The notes: generated by a model from the letters alone, not told the origin. Counted from the first letter of the stretch, positions 14,424-23,878 are shown. The stretch is DNA of 36,642 bases from Bacteroidaceae bacterium (GCA_017616915.1 JAFZXF010000118.1:1-36642); one strand, 5' to 3'. A program made the numbers and translations.

Positions 14424-16184
14424 TTAAAGTTTTTTAGTCGCATTTTGCAGCCATTGGCGGTCGCCCTCGTTGTCCAGAAGGGGAAGGAGCAGCTCTGCTA
14501 CCATGTGGTGATAGTTATTAAGCCATTCTATCTCTACGGGTGTCATCATAGTGAGGTCAATAAGCCGAGTGTCTATGGGGCAGAGTGTCAGAGGTTCAAA
14601 GCCGACAAAAGAGCCAAACTCCGTTTCTTTATAAGGCACGCAAAGCAAAACATTTTCGATTCTAACTCCAAAACGCCCCTCTAAATAGATACCTGGCTCA
14701 TCGGTTACTGTCATACCTTCGCAGATAGGAGCACTTACGTAGTTCATCCTGATTTGGTGAGGTCCCTCATGCACACATAGATGAGAGCCAACTCCGTGAC
14801 CTGTGCCGTGACCGAAATTATACCCTTCTTGCCACATAGCATAGCGGGCAGCAAGGTCGAGCTGGGTGCCACTAGCATTGCGTGGGAATTTTAGGCGACT
14901 CAAAGCAATGTGTCCTTTTAGTACTAGAGAATAGACTCTCTTCTGTTCATCGGTAGGATTACCGCCCAGTAGCAATGTACGAGTAATGTCGGTGGTGCCG
15001 CAGGTATATTGTGCACCGGTGTCAACCAGTAGCACTCCCTCACGTTGTAATTTGACGTTCGACTCCTCTGTGGCTTCATAATGTACGATAGCGCCATGCT
15101 CGCGATATGCTGCAATAGTATCGAAACTCAGTCCCTCAAAGTCAGGCCATTGACTACGCAGCTCTGTGAGTTTGGCATCTATAGATAGTTCGGAGATATC
15201 TTCTGCTTGCTCCAACCAGTGAAGCCATTTCACCAAGGCTACACCGTCTTGTAGCATAGCTTGCCGCATTCCGCGTATTTCCGCTTCATTCTTGCGGGCT
15301 TTCATAGCGGCAATCGGACTTACTGCAATCAATCGATTAACGGCAGCATCAGCAACAGCCAAATTGGTGAGAGGTGAAAGTAGGATTTTTCCCTCAGTGC
15401 GCTTGATTGCATCTTTTACCTGATTGTAGTTCTCAGTTTTTATTCCGCAGCTATTAAGATACGCCGCTACTTCACTTGTAATTTTGGATGGGTCGCAGAA
15501 GAGAGTTGTCGTCTCGCGGCTCACCATACAGTAGCTCACAAACACGGGATTGCAGTGTACATCATTGCCACGAAGATTTAGCAACCATGCTATCTCGTCA
15601 AGTTGACTCACTAGCATCTGTGAGCAGCCTAGTCGATCCACCTCATCCATAAGGCGGTTAATCTTACTGCTTGCAGATTCGCCTGCCCATTCTATGGGTT
15701 GCACCTTGATAGGGTCGTCAGGCAAAGGCGGACGATTACTCCAAAGCTCATCGGGAGCACTATAACGAGCCTCCAACGTTATACCATATTTATATAAGGT
15801 ATCCTGCAGTTCTTCTGCTTCGTTTATTCCAACCACACCGCCGTCAATACCCACGATGCTACTGGCGGCTAGTTTATCAATTAGCCATTCTGCGATGGAG
15901 GGAGTTCCTTCTACCCGTTCCTTCATTAAGCGGAAGGGAGTATCTCTCAGCGCCTCGTTAGCGGCGATGAAATAACGTGAGTCAGTCCATAGTGCAGCAT
16001 CTTCAAGGGTAATCACCGCAGTGCCAGCGCTACCTCGAAATCCGCTTATCCACTGGCGGCATTCCCAATGGACAGGAGTGTATTCGCTAGCGTGAGGGTC
16101 TGCGCTGCCGATAATATAAGCACTTAAGTTGCGGTCTTTCATCCATTGCCGCAGTAGCATTACTCGCTCATTGATAATATTCAT
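14424..16184 (-). CDS. Xaa-Pro aminopeptidase (M24B)
   Basis: A 586-residue metallopeptidase removing an N-terminal residue next to proline. It has the three-part form of eukaryote-like aminopeptidase P: two creatinase-N domains (1-150, 160-295; note the DSRYFIAANEAL motif) and the M24 pita-bread domain. Metal ligands are visible: D388 (LLVDTGAQY), D399 (GTTDITRT), H463 (GTGHGVGSHL), E496 (VTDEPGIY) and E510 (RIENVLL). H476 in HEGPH is also conserved. No signal peptide is present, so it is cytoplasmic. It lies between the DUF4254 gene and carbonic anhydrase with gaps of 43 and 27 bases. Confidence 0.95.
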   Translation of the reverse strand: MNIINERVMLLRQWMKDRNLSAYIIGSADPHASEYTPVHWECRQWISGFRGSAGTAVITLEDAALWTDSRYFIAANEALRDTPFRLMKERVEGTPSIAEWLIDKLAASSIVGIDGGVVGINEAEELQDTLYKYGITLEARYSAPDELWSNRPPLPDDPIKVQPIEWAGESASSKINRLMDEVDRLGCSQMLVSQLDEIAWLLNLRGNDVHCNPVFVSYCMVSRETTTLFCDPSKITSEVAAYLNSCGIKTENYNQVKDAIKRTEGKILLSPLTNLAVADAAVNRLIAVSPIAAMKARKNEAEIRGMRQAMLQDGVALVKWLHWLEQAEDISELSIDAKLTELRSQWPDFEGLSFDTIAAYREHGAIVHYEATEESNVKLQREGVLLVDTGAQYTCGTTDITRTLLLGGNPTDEQKRVYSLVLKGHIALSRLKFPRNASGTQLDLAARYAMWQEGYNFGHGTGHGVGSHLCVHEGPHQIRMNYVSAPICEGMTVTDEPGIYLEGRFGVRIENVLLCVPYKETEFGSFVGFEPLTLCPIDTRLIDLTMMTPVEIEWLNNYHHMVAELLLPLLDNEGDRQWLQNATKKL

Positions 16185-16227
16185 AATCTAATAGAGCCAG
16201 AGTTATCAGATGTCGGAAGGTTAAGTT

Positions 16228-16836
16228 TTATCCTTTTTTGCTGTTGTAGAGCACGGGATTGGTGTCGGTGTCGTTGTACATTTTCATCTGCTTATAGACC
16301 TTCATGTACTTGCGTCCGGCGGCAATGTCGTTGATGAGTTGATTGATGGCAGAGGATAAATCCTGTTGCTGTTGGAGAAGAACGTTAAGTTTGTCGCTGC
16401 ACTTCTGGCGATGTTCGGGAGAGGCATCTTGACGTGTTGCTTCCTGTCGCATGTGATATATCTTCAGTGCGAGGATGCTGAGCCGGTCGATTGCCCATGC
16501 GGGCGACTCTGTGTTGATGGTAGCGTCGGATGCCGGTTCTACGTTGCGGTAGAGGGTGAGGAAGTAGCTGTCGATTCGTTCTACAAGGTCGGTACGGTCT
16601 TGGTTAGACTTATCAATACGCCGTTTAATCTGCAGAGCTTCTACTGGGTCGATAGCTGGATCGCGTATGATGTCCTCAAGATGCCATTGTACGGTATCTA
16701 TCCAACACTTGTGGTAGAGGTCATATTCGATGTTTCCCTGTGTATAAGGGTTGTTGATGGGTGTATCAACATTGTCGGTGGTGTGATAGTCGCGGATGGC
16801 TGCCTCAAAGATAGGCTGACAGAGTTTAGTAAACAT
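16228..16836 (-). CDS. DUF4254 domain protein
   Basis: A 202-residue helical protein of a Bacteroidetes family without known function. The signature region is QPIFEAAIRDYHTTDNVDTP, NPY, and CWIDTVQWHLEDIIRDPAID, followed by long helices rich in charged residues (KRRIDKSNQDRTDLVERIDSY, IDRLSILALKIYHMRQEA). The ATG at 16836 begins this family's usual start (MFTKLCQPIF); the longer frame from 16890 would run through the promoter. It is first in the run DUF4254–pepP–carbonic anhydrase–priA. There is no signal peptide. Confidence 0.85.
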   Translation of the reverse strand: MFTKLCQPIFEAAIRDYHTTDNVDTPINNPYTQGNIEYDLYHKCWIDTVQWHLEDIIRDPAIDPVEALQIKRRIDKSNQDRTDLVERIDSYFLTLYRNVEPASDATINTESPAWAIDRLSILALKIYHMRQEATRQDASPEHRQKCSDKLNVLLQQQQDLSSAINQLINDIAAGRKYMKVYKQMKMYNDTDTNPVLYNSKKG

Positions 16837-16868
16837 AGTGTTTGAATTTAATAAATAGTTTTCTGCTG

Positions 16869-16900
16869 CAAAAATAATAAAAAGTTGCAAATACCGACAA
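16869..16900 (-). promoter_or_regulatory. Promoter of the DUF4254–priA run
   Basis: The minus strand has TTG (16898-16900), 21 bases, then TATTTTTG (16869-16876), 33 bases before the start at 16836. It is divergent from the pdxB promoter. Confidence 0.6.
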
Positions 16901-16919
16901 TTAACTGACAGTTTTTTTA

Positions 16920-16927
16920 TACTTTTG
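16920..16927 (+). promoter_or_regulatory. Promoter -7 box of pdxB, almost touching the start codon
   Basis: TACTTTTG matches TAnnTTTG and ends four bases before the pdxB ATG. Transcription from it would start at or next to the ATG, giving a leaderless message. No -33 TTTG is seen. Confidence 0.5.
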
Positions 16928-16931
16928 CGGC

Positions 16932-17978
16932 ATGAAAGTGGTGATTGACGATAAAATACCCTATATAAGGGCCGCTGCAGAGCTGCTTTTTGATAAGGTA
17001 GTGTATCTTGATGGCATTAGTTTTAAGAACAACGCAGATGTGGCTGATGCTGATGCTCTGATAATTCGTACTCGCACTCGTTGCGATGAAAGTCTGTTGT
17101 CGGGTAGCAATGTGCGCTTTGTAACAACTGCCACCATTGGATTCGATCACATTGATACAGCATTCATGCGTAGGGCAGGCATTGAGTGGACTAACTGCCC
17201 GGGATGTAATGCAACGTCTGTGGCACAATATGTGAGGAATGTTGTTCTTTGTTTGCGAGAAAGGAGCAAGGGAGAGAGTTATAAGGTTGGCATCGTTGGC
17301 TATGGACATGTGGGCCGTGCAGTAAGACGAGAGCTTGAGGCTATAGGTTGTGAGGTATTACTCAACGATCCTCCTTTGCAGAGACAAATGGGAACGAGAG
17401 AGAGTCCCTTCGTTAGTTTGCAAACGGTTGCGGAGCAGTGTGACGTAATTACTTTTCACACACCTTTGACAAAGGATGGCCTTTTTCCTACCTTTCATTT
17501 GGCCAACAGAGATTTCTTTGAGCAATTGAAGCAGAAGCCAATTATAATCAACTCTGCCCGTGGAGGGGTGGTCGATGAAAAGGCGCTGCTGCAAGCTTAT
17601 GGTGAAGAAAAAGTAAGCGCTATGGTTATCGACACTTGGGAGAAAGAGCCGAACATTAATCTACAACTGCTCCAAAAGGCTGCCATTGCGACTCCCCATA
17701 TTGCGGGCTATTCTGCTGACGGAAAGAGTAATGCTACACGTATGGCTCTGAAGGCAGTGTGTAAATTCTTCGGCATTGTCATTCCTGACGAGCAGCAGTT
17801 CCTTAAACTTACAGCAGCCCCGCCGCTTCCTTCACATTTATTCCCTAGTGGCGATATGGTGACCGATGCACTTCTCCTTTACAATCCGATGGAAGATAGC
17901 CGCAGGCTTAAAAACTGTCCTGAAGATTTTGAGCGTTTACGCGGCAATTATCCTCTTAGGCGTGAGCATTGGGAATAG
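16932..17978 (+). CDS. pdxB: 4-phosphoerythronate dehydrogenase
   Basis: PdxB oxidises 4-phosphoerythronate in the DXP-dependent route to pyridoxal phosphate. The 348 residues show the D-2-hydroxyacid dehydrogenase fold: IRTRTRCDESLL and TATIGFDHID in the catalytic domain, NAD-binding GIVGYGHVGRAVRRELEAIG (120-139), then the Arg-Glu-His set in NSARGGVVDE (R210), DTWEKEP (E239) and TPHIAGYSADGK (H256). The C-terminal extension after residue 270 with the AAPPLPSHLFPSGD region is the PdxB-type dimerisation part. IAGYSADGK separates PdxB from SerA. No other pdx gene is near. Confidence 0.94.
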   Translation: MKVVIDDKIPYIRAAAELLFDKVVYLDGISFKNNADVADADALIIRTRTRCDESLLSGSNVRFVTTATIGFDHIDTAFMRRAGIEWTNCPGCNATSVAQYVRNVVLCLRERSKGESYKVGIVGYGHVGRAVRRELEAIGCEVLLNDPPLQRQMGTRESPFVSLQTVAEQCDVITFHTPLTKDGLFPTFHLANRDFFEQLKQKPIIINSARGGVVDEKALLQAYGEEKVSAMVIDTWEKEPNINLQLLQKAAIATPHIAGYSADGKSNATRMALKAVCKFFGIVIPDEQQFLKLTAAPPLPSHLFPSGDMVTDALLLYNPMEDSRRLKNCPEDFERLRGNYPLRREHWE

Positions 17979-17986
17979 AGAAAGGC

Positions 17987-18023
17987 AGAGCCCTTTCGGG
18001 TCACAATCCGAAAGGGCTCTTTT
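17987..18023. terminator. Terminator between pdxB and HU
   Basis: AGAGCCCTTTCGG (17987-17999) and CCGAAAGGGCTCT (18008-18020) are perfect 13-base arms around an 8-base loop, followed by TTT on the plus strand. It serves pdxB and probably the convergent HU gene too. Confidence 0.88.
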
Positions 18024-18046
18024 CTGCTTGATGCAAATCCTGACGA

Positions 18047-18310
18047 TTAGCCGAGGATAGCCTTAGAAGCCTTGAACTTAACCACCTTCTTAGCAGCAAT
18101 CTTAATCTTCTGCTTGGTAGCGGGGTTAACACCGGTGCGAGCAGCACGCTTGGTGGTGCTGAAAGTACCGAAACCAACGAGAGCAACCTTGTCACCCTTC
18201 TTTACGGCAGCAGCGATGCTGGCGGTGGTGGTGTCAAGAGCCTTCTTTGCAGCAGCCTTAGAAATGCCTGCGCCTGCAGCAATTGCTGCAATCAATTCTG
18301 TCTTTGTCAT
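18047..18310 (-). CDS. HU family DNA-binding protein
   Basis: An 87-residue histone-like protein that bends and compacts DNA. The N-terminal helices ([20 protein letters not shown]), the saddle [22 protein letters not shown] and the basic C-terminus ([19 protein letters not shown]) match HU end to end. [10 protein letters not shown] replaces the usual RxGRNPxTG at the arm tip, as in many Bacteroidetes HU proteins. Its promoter has good spacing and the gene stands alone, as expected for an abundant protein. Confidence 0.96.
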   Translation of the reverse strand: MTKTELIAAIAAGAGISKAAAKKALDTTTASIAAAVKKGDKVALVGFGTFSTTKRAARTGVNPATKQKIKIAAKKVVKFKASKAILG

Positions 18311-18379
18311 AATAGTAATAATTTTGTTAATGTGACGAAAAAATAGTTTGTTTCTGTTCTTTTAGTGATTAAAACGATG

Positions 18380-18411
18380 CAAATATCGTAATATCAAAGT
18401 TTTCCGCCAAA
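18380..18411 (-). promoter_or_regulatory. Promoter of HU
   Basis: On the minus strand TTTG (18408-18411), 20 bases, then GATATTTG (18380-18387), which is one mismatch from TAnnTTTG. Predicted leader about 65 bases. Confidence 0.6.
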
Positions 18412-18622
18412 TTTTTTACCCAGAAAAATGATTTTTTTTGATGTTTTTTTTAAAAAAAGTGTGATTTTGCTTAAAAAAGGCGTTTTTTGCGTGCTTTTAC
18501 GCTTCTAAAAAAGTGCGCAAACACCGCGGAGCGCTGAGAATTGAAATTTTAAATTTAGGGATGAGGAAAAAGGAAAAAAATCGGTTAGTGTTCCAAAATT
18601 AGGCTATGTGGATTCTTTTTAC
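18412..18622. other. AT-rich intergenic stretch, no gene seen
   Basis: Between the divergent promoters of HU and the rhomboid gene lie about 210 bases with long A and T runs (T8 and A7 near 18440-18460). A short GCGT…ACGC hairpin is near 18489-18502. I see no ORF or RNA gene. Confidence 0.5.
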
Positions 18623-18630
18623 TAATTTTG
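18623..18630 (+). promoter_or_regulatory. Promoter -7 box of the rhomboid gene
   Basis: TAATTTTG fits TAnnTTTG; TTAG at 18599-18602, 20 bases upstream, is one mismatch from TTTG. The leader is about 35 bases. Confidence 0.55.
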
Positions 18631-18671
18631 CGCTCTGAAATAACCTTATAAACAAGAAACAACGAAGAGTT

Positions 18672-19619
18672 ATGTTTAAGATGCCTCCGATAACAAAGAA
18701 CCTGTTGGTGGTTAACGTGCTGCTCTTTCTTGCGATGAGACTGTTGCTCAATAACGGCATCGACCTCAACGATATCTTGGGTCTGCACTTTTTCAAGTCC
18801 GACAGCTTCATGCCATATCAGCTGATAACTTATATGTTCATGCATGCTAACTTTGAACATATATTTTTCAATATGCTTGCCTTCTGGATGTTCGGGCGAG
18901 TGCTCGAGCAGGTTTGGGGACCGCGTAAGTATCTGCTGTTCTATCTGGTCTGCGGCGTGGGTGCCGGTCTTTGCCAGGAGTTGGTGCAGTATATCGAATA
19001 CACCAGTCAGCACCTCGATACCTTTAAGACCGTGACCGATGGAACATCGAGTATGCCTATGAGTGAATATCTCAATTTGTGGACGACAGTAGGTGCGTCG
19101 GGAGCTGTGTATGGTATCCTTTTGGGCTTCGGTATGACATTCCCCAATGAGCGCATACTGCTACTCATTCCTCCTATGCCCCTTAAGGCAAAATATCTGG
19201 TGATAGGTTATGCTGTAATCGAATTGCTGTCGGGTCTCGGTTCAAGCGGTAGCAATGTGGCTCATTTCGCGCACTTGGGTGGAATGTTGTTTGGTCTTGG
19301 CCTCATTTTGTACTGGCGTCATAAAGCGGGAGTAGGGCGCAATGGTTTCAGCACCTGGCAGGAATACAAACCCAAGCAAAATATGTGGACACGAATGAAG
19401 GTAAAGTCAACACAGGGTTTTTCTTCGAAATCGGCAAGTTCGAAAAGCAAATCGTCCGGTTCTTCCAATAAGATAGACGATCCCTATGCCGACGAACTTA
19501 GTCGTCGTCGCGCACGACAGGCTGAGGTTGACCGCATTTTGGATAAGGTGAAGAAGTCGGGCTACGGCTGCCTTACCGATGAGGAAAAGAAGACCATTTT
19601 TGATTTCCGAAACAAATAG
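18672..19619 (+). CDS. Rhomboid family intramembrane serine protease
   Basis: A 315-residue membrane protease cutting other membrane proteins within or near the bilayer. About six spans cover residues 8-215. Catalytic Ser143 is in GASGAVYG, His198 in NVAHFAHLGG, and the oxyanion-side HANFEHIFFNML (58-69) is in place, so it looks active. A Ser/Lys-rich linker (about 240-270) leads to a small C-terminal domain (DDPYADELSRRRARQAEVDR … KSGYGCLTDEEKKTIF) often found on Bacteroidetes rhomboids. The EEP gene follows after 34 bases. Confidence 0.94.
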   Translation: MFKMPPITKNLLVVNVLLFLAMRLLLNNGIDLNDILGLHFFKSDSFMPYQLITYMFMHANFEHIFFNMLAFWMFGRVLEQVWGPRKYLLFYLVCGVGAGLCQELVQYIEYTSQHLDTFKTVTDGTSSMPMSEYLNLWTTVGASGAVYGILLGFGMTFPNERILLLIPPMPLKAKYLVIGYAVIELLSGLGSSGSNVAHFAHLGGMLFGLGLILYWRHKAGVGRNGFSTWQEYKPKQNMWTRMKVKSTQGFSSKSASSKSKSSGSSNKIDDPYADELSRRRARQAEVDRILDKVKKSGYGCLTDEEKKTIFDFRNK

Positions 19620-19653
19620 CCCTATACCTTATTTATATATAGGGAGAGCGAGA

Positions 19654-20736
19654 ATGAAGAAACGCGCCATATACATTTTGTCGAAAATAGTGCTGATTGC
19701 CAACCTGGTGGCAGTAGTGCTGCTGTTGTTGTCAGCCTTCGGCGGTTATGTCAATCCCCATCGTTGCGGATGGATGGTATCTCTGGTTCTGCTTTTTCCC
19801 TTCCTGCTGGCAGCCAATGTGATGTTTATGGTTATATGGCTTGTCGCGTTGTCGCGCAAATGGTTGTGGAGTTTTGGCGTGCTGTTGGTATGTGCCTTTC
19901 AGATACGCACTTACTGTCCCATAAATATGCCGCAGCCTATCCCTAAGGGTAGCATCAAGGTGATGAGTTATAACACCTACGGTCTCGGTTTCGGGACACG
20001 CGACTCGTTTGACCACCGAGATATGATGAAGTTCTTGAGTAATAGTGACGCTGACATCTTTTGCGCTCAGGAGAGCAACTATAATATGGGGCGCAAGCGC
20101 GATGTGGAGGCTGCTACAGCCCATTGGCGCTATTGCGATTCTGTGCAGATTTCATCAGCGAGCAATGCGCTCACCCTTTTCTCTAACTTCCCTATACTTG
20201 ACCGCCATATTATCCGTTCCAGCTCGGCGGGCCACGTCTGCGTGGTATATAAGGTAAAGACTGACCGCGATACAGTGTTGGTGGTCAACTGCCATTTTAT
20301 CTCGAATGCCATAAGCGTGGAGGATAAAGCTGCCTACCAGCAGATTATGAGTATCTCGCACCGTGACAGCACGAGGGAAGACATTATGCGACTTGGACGC
20401 AAGGTAAACGATGCTGGCAAGCGTCGCGCCGATCAGGCTGACTCGCTGGCTCTCTACCTGAAGAGGCAGGGCGACCGGCCCGTGATTGTGTGTGGCGACT
20501 TCAACGAGAGCCCTCTCTCCTATGTACATACTCGACTTTGCCGTCTACTCAGCGATGCCTATACGGCTTCTGGCAACGGCCCCGGAATATCTTACCATCT
20601 TAATAGGATGTATTTCCGCCTTGACAACATACTGTGCAGTCATCATTTCCGATCCTTTGGAGCTAGGGTTGACAGCCGTCAGAAGATGTCGGATCACTAT
20701 CCTGTGGAGGCATGGCTGAAACGCGTCGGAGAATAG
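19654..20736 (+). CDS. Membrane-anchored endonuclease/exonuclease/phosphatase family protein
   Basis: A 360-residue protein with three hydrophobic spans (about 7-30, 40-64, 70-86) and a C-terminal EEP (DNase I-like) domain. Active-site motifs are present: VMSYNTYG (103-110), CAQESNYN with Glu140, VVNCHF (210-215), CGDFNESPLSY (280-290), LDNILCSHHF and SDHYPVEAWL (346-355). The family includes nucleases and phosphodiesterases for lipids or inositol phosphates; substrate unknown. The ATG at 19654, after AGGGAGAGCGAGA, is the natural start; the frame upstream overlaps the rhomboid gene. The domain probably faces the periplasm, by inference. Confidence 0.9.
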   Translation: MKKRAIYILSKIVLIANLVAVVLLLLSAFGGYVNPHRCGWMVSLVLLFPFLLAANVMFMVIWLVALSRKWLWSFGVLLVCAFQIRTYCPINMPQPIPKGSIKVMSYNTYGLGFGTRDSFDHRDMMKFLSNSDADIFCAQESNYNMGRKRDVEAATAHWRYCDSVQISSASNALTLFSNFPILDRHIIRSSSAGHVCVVYKVKTDRDTVLVVNCHFISNAISVEDKAAYQQIMSISHRDSTREDIMRLGRKVNDAGKRRADQADSLALYLKRQGDRPVIVCGDFNESPLSYVHTRLCRLLSDAYTASGNGPGISYHLNRMYFRLDNILCSHHFRSFGARVDSRQKMSDHYPVEAWLKRVGE

Positions 20737-20829
20737 CAAAATGTTATCATTTCGTGTCAAATATGTGGTAAAAAGCCGTAAATAAGTGAAATAAAAACTC
20801 CGAATTATGATGGGATAGAAAAAAAATGC

Positions 20830-20837
20830 TATATTTG
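20830..20837 (+). promoter_or_regulatory. Promoter -7 box of secDF
   Basis: TATATTTG matches TAnnTTTG, with TATG (20806-20809) at the -33 spacing, one mismatch from TTTG. The leader is about 45 bases. Confidence 0.6.
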
Positions 20838-20887
20838 CACGCCCATTTATGCGAAAGACTATAATAAACAAATAAATAACCATCAAA

Positions 20888-23878
20888 ATGCAAAACAAAG
20901 GATTTGTAAAAGTATTCGCAGTGTTACTAACACTCGTGTGCATCTACTATCTATCGTTCTCCTTCGTGACCTCTCATTATGAGAGCAAGGCTGCCAAGAT
21001 GGCTCCCGCCGTTGGCCAGCGCTATCTCGACTCTATGAAGAACGAGCGAGTATGGATGTTCAAAACCCTGCAGGAGTGCCAGGAGTACCAACTTGGTCTT
21101 GGCCTCGATCTGAAGGGCGATATGAATGTGACTCTTGAAGTCTCAGTGCCTGACATCGTTAAGATTCTGGCCGCCGACAACGCCACCGATGCCAATTTCC
21201 AAAAGGCATACGCTCAGGCAGTGAAGGAGGCTAACGAAAGCCAGGATGACTTTATCACTCTGTTTATCAAAGCTTATCAGGGAATTGCCGGCAAGGACCG
21301 CCTCTCAGCTATCTTCGCTACTCAGCAGTTGGGCGACAGGCTCAATGCTCAGTCTTCCGATAATGACATCGAAAAGGTGATTCGTGCTGAGGTGAAGGAC
21401 GCTATCGACAATTCTTACAACGTGCTTCGCTCGCGTATCGACCGCTTCGGTGTGGCTCAGCCCAACATTCAGAAGCTGGAAGGCAGCCTCGGACGTATCA
21501 TGGTGGAGATGCCGGGCGTAAAGGAGCCGGAACGTGTACGTAAGTTGCTCCAGACCAGTGCAAACCTTGAGTTCTGGGAGACCTATACATTCACTGATAT
21601 CTGGCCGGAGCTCCAGGCTCTCGACTCTAAGTTGGTAGGTGGTAGCGCAGATGCTGACACCACTCAGGCAGAGCAGCCTGAGAAGGAGTTGGCAGCCAAC
21701 AAAGCTGATACTGCCAAAGCTAAGATTCAGCTCAAGCCCGAGGCTAAGAAGACCGATACAGCTGCACAGCAGGCAGCCAATAAGAAGGCTCACCCGCTGC
21801 TCTCAATGATGATTCCCGCACAGAACGGTCGCGCCGGTAGTGCAGTTGTTGCCTTCGTAATGTCTTACGACACCGCTGAGGTCAACAAGCTTCTCAACTC
21901 TCCCGAGGCTAAAGCCACTCTGCGTAGCGACCTCTCGCTGAAGTGGGGCGTAAAGGCCAGCGACCAGTTCCCCAACGCCGACGTATTTGAGCTCTATGCC
22001 ATCCGCTCGACTGCCGACGGCAAGGCTCCGCTGGAGGGCAATGTGATTACGGACGCAAAGGCCGACTTCGACCAGTATGGCAAGCCCGATGTTAGCATGT
22101 CGATGAACAACGATGGTGCACGTATCTGGGCAAACATCACCAAGAACAATATCGGTAAGGCTGTGGCTATCGTTCTCGACGGCGTAGTCTACAGTGCTCC
22201 TAATGTGATGGGCGAAATCAACGGAGGTAGCTCTCAGATTACCGGTAACTTCACCACCGAGGACACTAAGGACCTTGCTAACGTGCTGAAGGGCGGTAAG
22301 ATGGATGCTCCCGTCAAGATTGTTCAGGACGACACCGTAGGTCCGTCGCTCGGTCAGGAGTCTATCAACAAGGGTATCATGTCGTGTATCGTAGCCTTTG
22401 TGCTGCTGATGATTTACATGTGCCTCCTCTACGGCTTCCGTCCGGGTATGGTTGCTAACAGCGCACTGATTATCAACTTCTTCTTCATCCTCGGTGTGCT
22501 AGCTTCGTTCCAGGCCGCTCTGACTATGTCGGGTATCGCGGGTATGGTGCTCACGCTCGGTATGGCTGTGGATGCTAACGTGCTTATCTATGAGCGCACC
22601 AAGGAGGAGTTGCGTGCAGGTAAGAAGATTAAGTCGGCTCTTGCTGACGGTTATGGCAACGCATTCTCCGCCATCATTGACTCCAACGTAACTTCTATCA
22701 TCACCGGTATAATCCTCTTTAACTTCGGTACTGGTCCTATCCGCGGTTTCGCCACCACTCTTATCATCGGTTTGTTGGCATCCGTATTTACCGCTGTATG
22801 GCTTACCCGCATCGTGTTTGAGCACTTCCACAAGAAGGATAAGTGGCTCAACCTCACCTTCACAACTGCATTCTCTAAGAATATGATGCAGAACACGAAG
22901 TATAAGTTCATGTCGGCCTACAAGGTGAGCTTCGTTGTTTGGGCTGTAGCACTAATCGTTTGCTTCGGTTCCTACTTCACCCGCGGCCTGAGCGCAGGTA
23001 TCGACTTCACCGGAGGTCGCAACTACACCGTGAAGTTTGAGAAGGAAGTAGTGCCCGAGACAGTAAAGAACCTCGTGGCTGCTAATGCCGGAGAGGCCAA
23101 TGTGGCTGTGCTTGCTCTCGGTACCGATGGCAAGACGGTGCGCATCTCCACCAACTATAAGATTGACAGCAACGATCCCTCTGTGGACAATGAGATAGAG
23201 ACCATCCTCTACAAGTCGCTGAAAGAAGGCAAGCTGCTTTCTGCCGGAGTGCCCTTCGATCAGTTCAAGGACCGCGACAATCAGAGCGGTGGTTCCATTA
23301 TCTCCTCGCAGAAGGTTGGTCCTTCAGTGGCTAAGGATGTAACTTATGGTGCTATCAAGGCCGTTATCTTCGCCCTTATCGCCATCTTTATCTACATCTT
23401 TATCCGCTTCCGCAACATCGCGTTCTCGGTGGGTAGCACCGTAGGTCTTATCTGCGACTCCCTGCTAATCATCGGAACCTATTCGCTGCTCTGGGGCGTG
23501 ATGCCGTTCAGCCTTGAGGTTGACCAGACATTCATAGCGGCGGTGCTCACGTGTATCGGTTACTCCATCAACGATAAGGTGGTTATCTTCGACCGTATCC
23601 GCGAGTTCCTCAAGCTCTATCCCAAGCGCGACAAGCAGCTGCTCTTCAACCAGTCGCTCAACACCACTTTGGCACGTACCATCAACACCTCCACCACTAC
23701 GTTGCTCGTGTTGCTGTGTATCTTCTTCCTCGGTGGCGACAGCATCCGCAGCTTCTCCTTCGCAATGATTCTCGGTGTAATCTACGGCACCCTCTCATCC
23801 CTCTTTATCGCTGCTCCGTTGGCATACCTTATTCTTGGTGGCCGCATCAAGCAGGGCGCAGAGACTGAGGAGGCGTAG
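20888..23878 (+). CDS. secDF: Protein translocase subunit SecDF
   Basis: A 996-residue fusion of SecD and SecF, which uses the proton gradient to pull exported proteins through SecYEG. SecD: N-terminal span (8-26), QLGLGLDLKG (68-77), the periplasmic P1 region with VLRSRIDRFGVAQPNIQKLE, and the six-span block with LTLGMAVDANVLIYERTKEE. SecF starts near residue 670, with GIDFTGGRNYTVKFE near 705 and IGYSINDKVVIFDRIRE as its conserved motif. Between 250 and 305 lies a hydrophilic Ala/Lys/Asp-rich insert. Residue 78 is Asp where most family members have the second Gly of DLKGG. The fused form is normal for Bacteroidetes. Confidence 0.97.
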   Translation: MQNKGFVKVFAVLLTLVCIYYLSFSFVTSHYESKAAKMAPAVGQRYLDSMKNERVWMFKTLQECQEYQLGLGLDLKGDMNVTLEVSVPDIVKILAADNATDANFQKAYAQAVKEANESQDDFITLFIKAYQGIAGKDRLSAIFATQQLGDRLNAQSSDNDIEKVIRAEVKDAIDNSYNVLRSRIDRFGVAQPNIQKLEGSLGRIMVEMPGVKEPERVRKLLQTSANLEFWETYTFTDIWPELQALDSKLVGGSADADTTQAEQPEKELAANKADTAKAKIQLKPEAKKTDTAAQQAANKKAHPLLSMMIPAQNGRAGSAVVAFVMSYDTAEVNKLLNSPEAKATLRSDLSLKWGVKASDQFPNADVFELYAIRSTADGKAPLEGNVITDAKADFDQYGKPDVSMSMNNDGARIWANITKNNIGKAVAIVLDGVVYSAPNVMGEINGGSSQITGNFTTEDTKDLANVLKGGKMDAPVKIVQDDTVGPSLGQESINKGIMSCIVAFVLLMIYMCLLYGFRPGMVANSALIINFFFILGVLASFQAALTMSGIAGMVLTLGMAVDANVLIYERTKEELRAGKKIKSALADGYGNAFSAIIDSNVTSIITGIILFNFGTGPIRGFATTLIIGLLASVFTAVWLTRIVFEHFHKKDKWLNLTFTTAFSKNMMQNTKYKFMSAYKVSFVVWAVALIVCFGSYFTRGLSAGIDFTGGRNYTVKFEKEVVPETVKNLVAANAGEANVAVLALGTDGKTVRISTNYKIDSNDPSVDNEIETILYKSLKEGKLLSAGVPFDQFKDRDNQSGGSIISSQKVGPSVAKDVTYGAIKAVIFALIAIFIYIFIRFRNIAFSVGSTVGLICDSLLIIGTYSLLWGVMPFSLEVDQTFIAAVLTCIGYSINDKVVIFDRIREFLKLYPKRDKQLLFNQSLNTTLARTINTSTTTLLVLLCIFFLGGDSIRSFSFAMILGVIYGTLSSLFIAAPLAYLILGGRIKQGAETEEA

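Noticed and set aside
17987..18023. Possible riboswitch or operator between pdxB and HU
   Set aside because: A perfect 13-base hairpin followed by T's between convergent genes is explained as a terminator.
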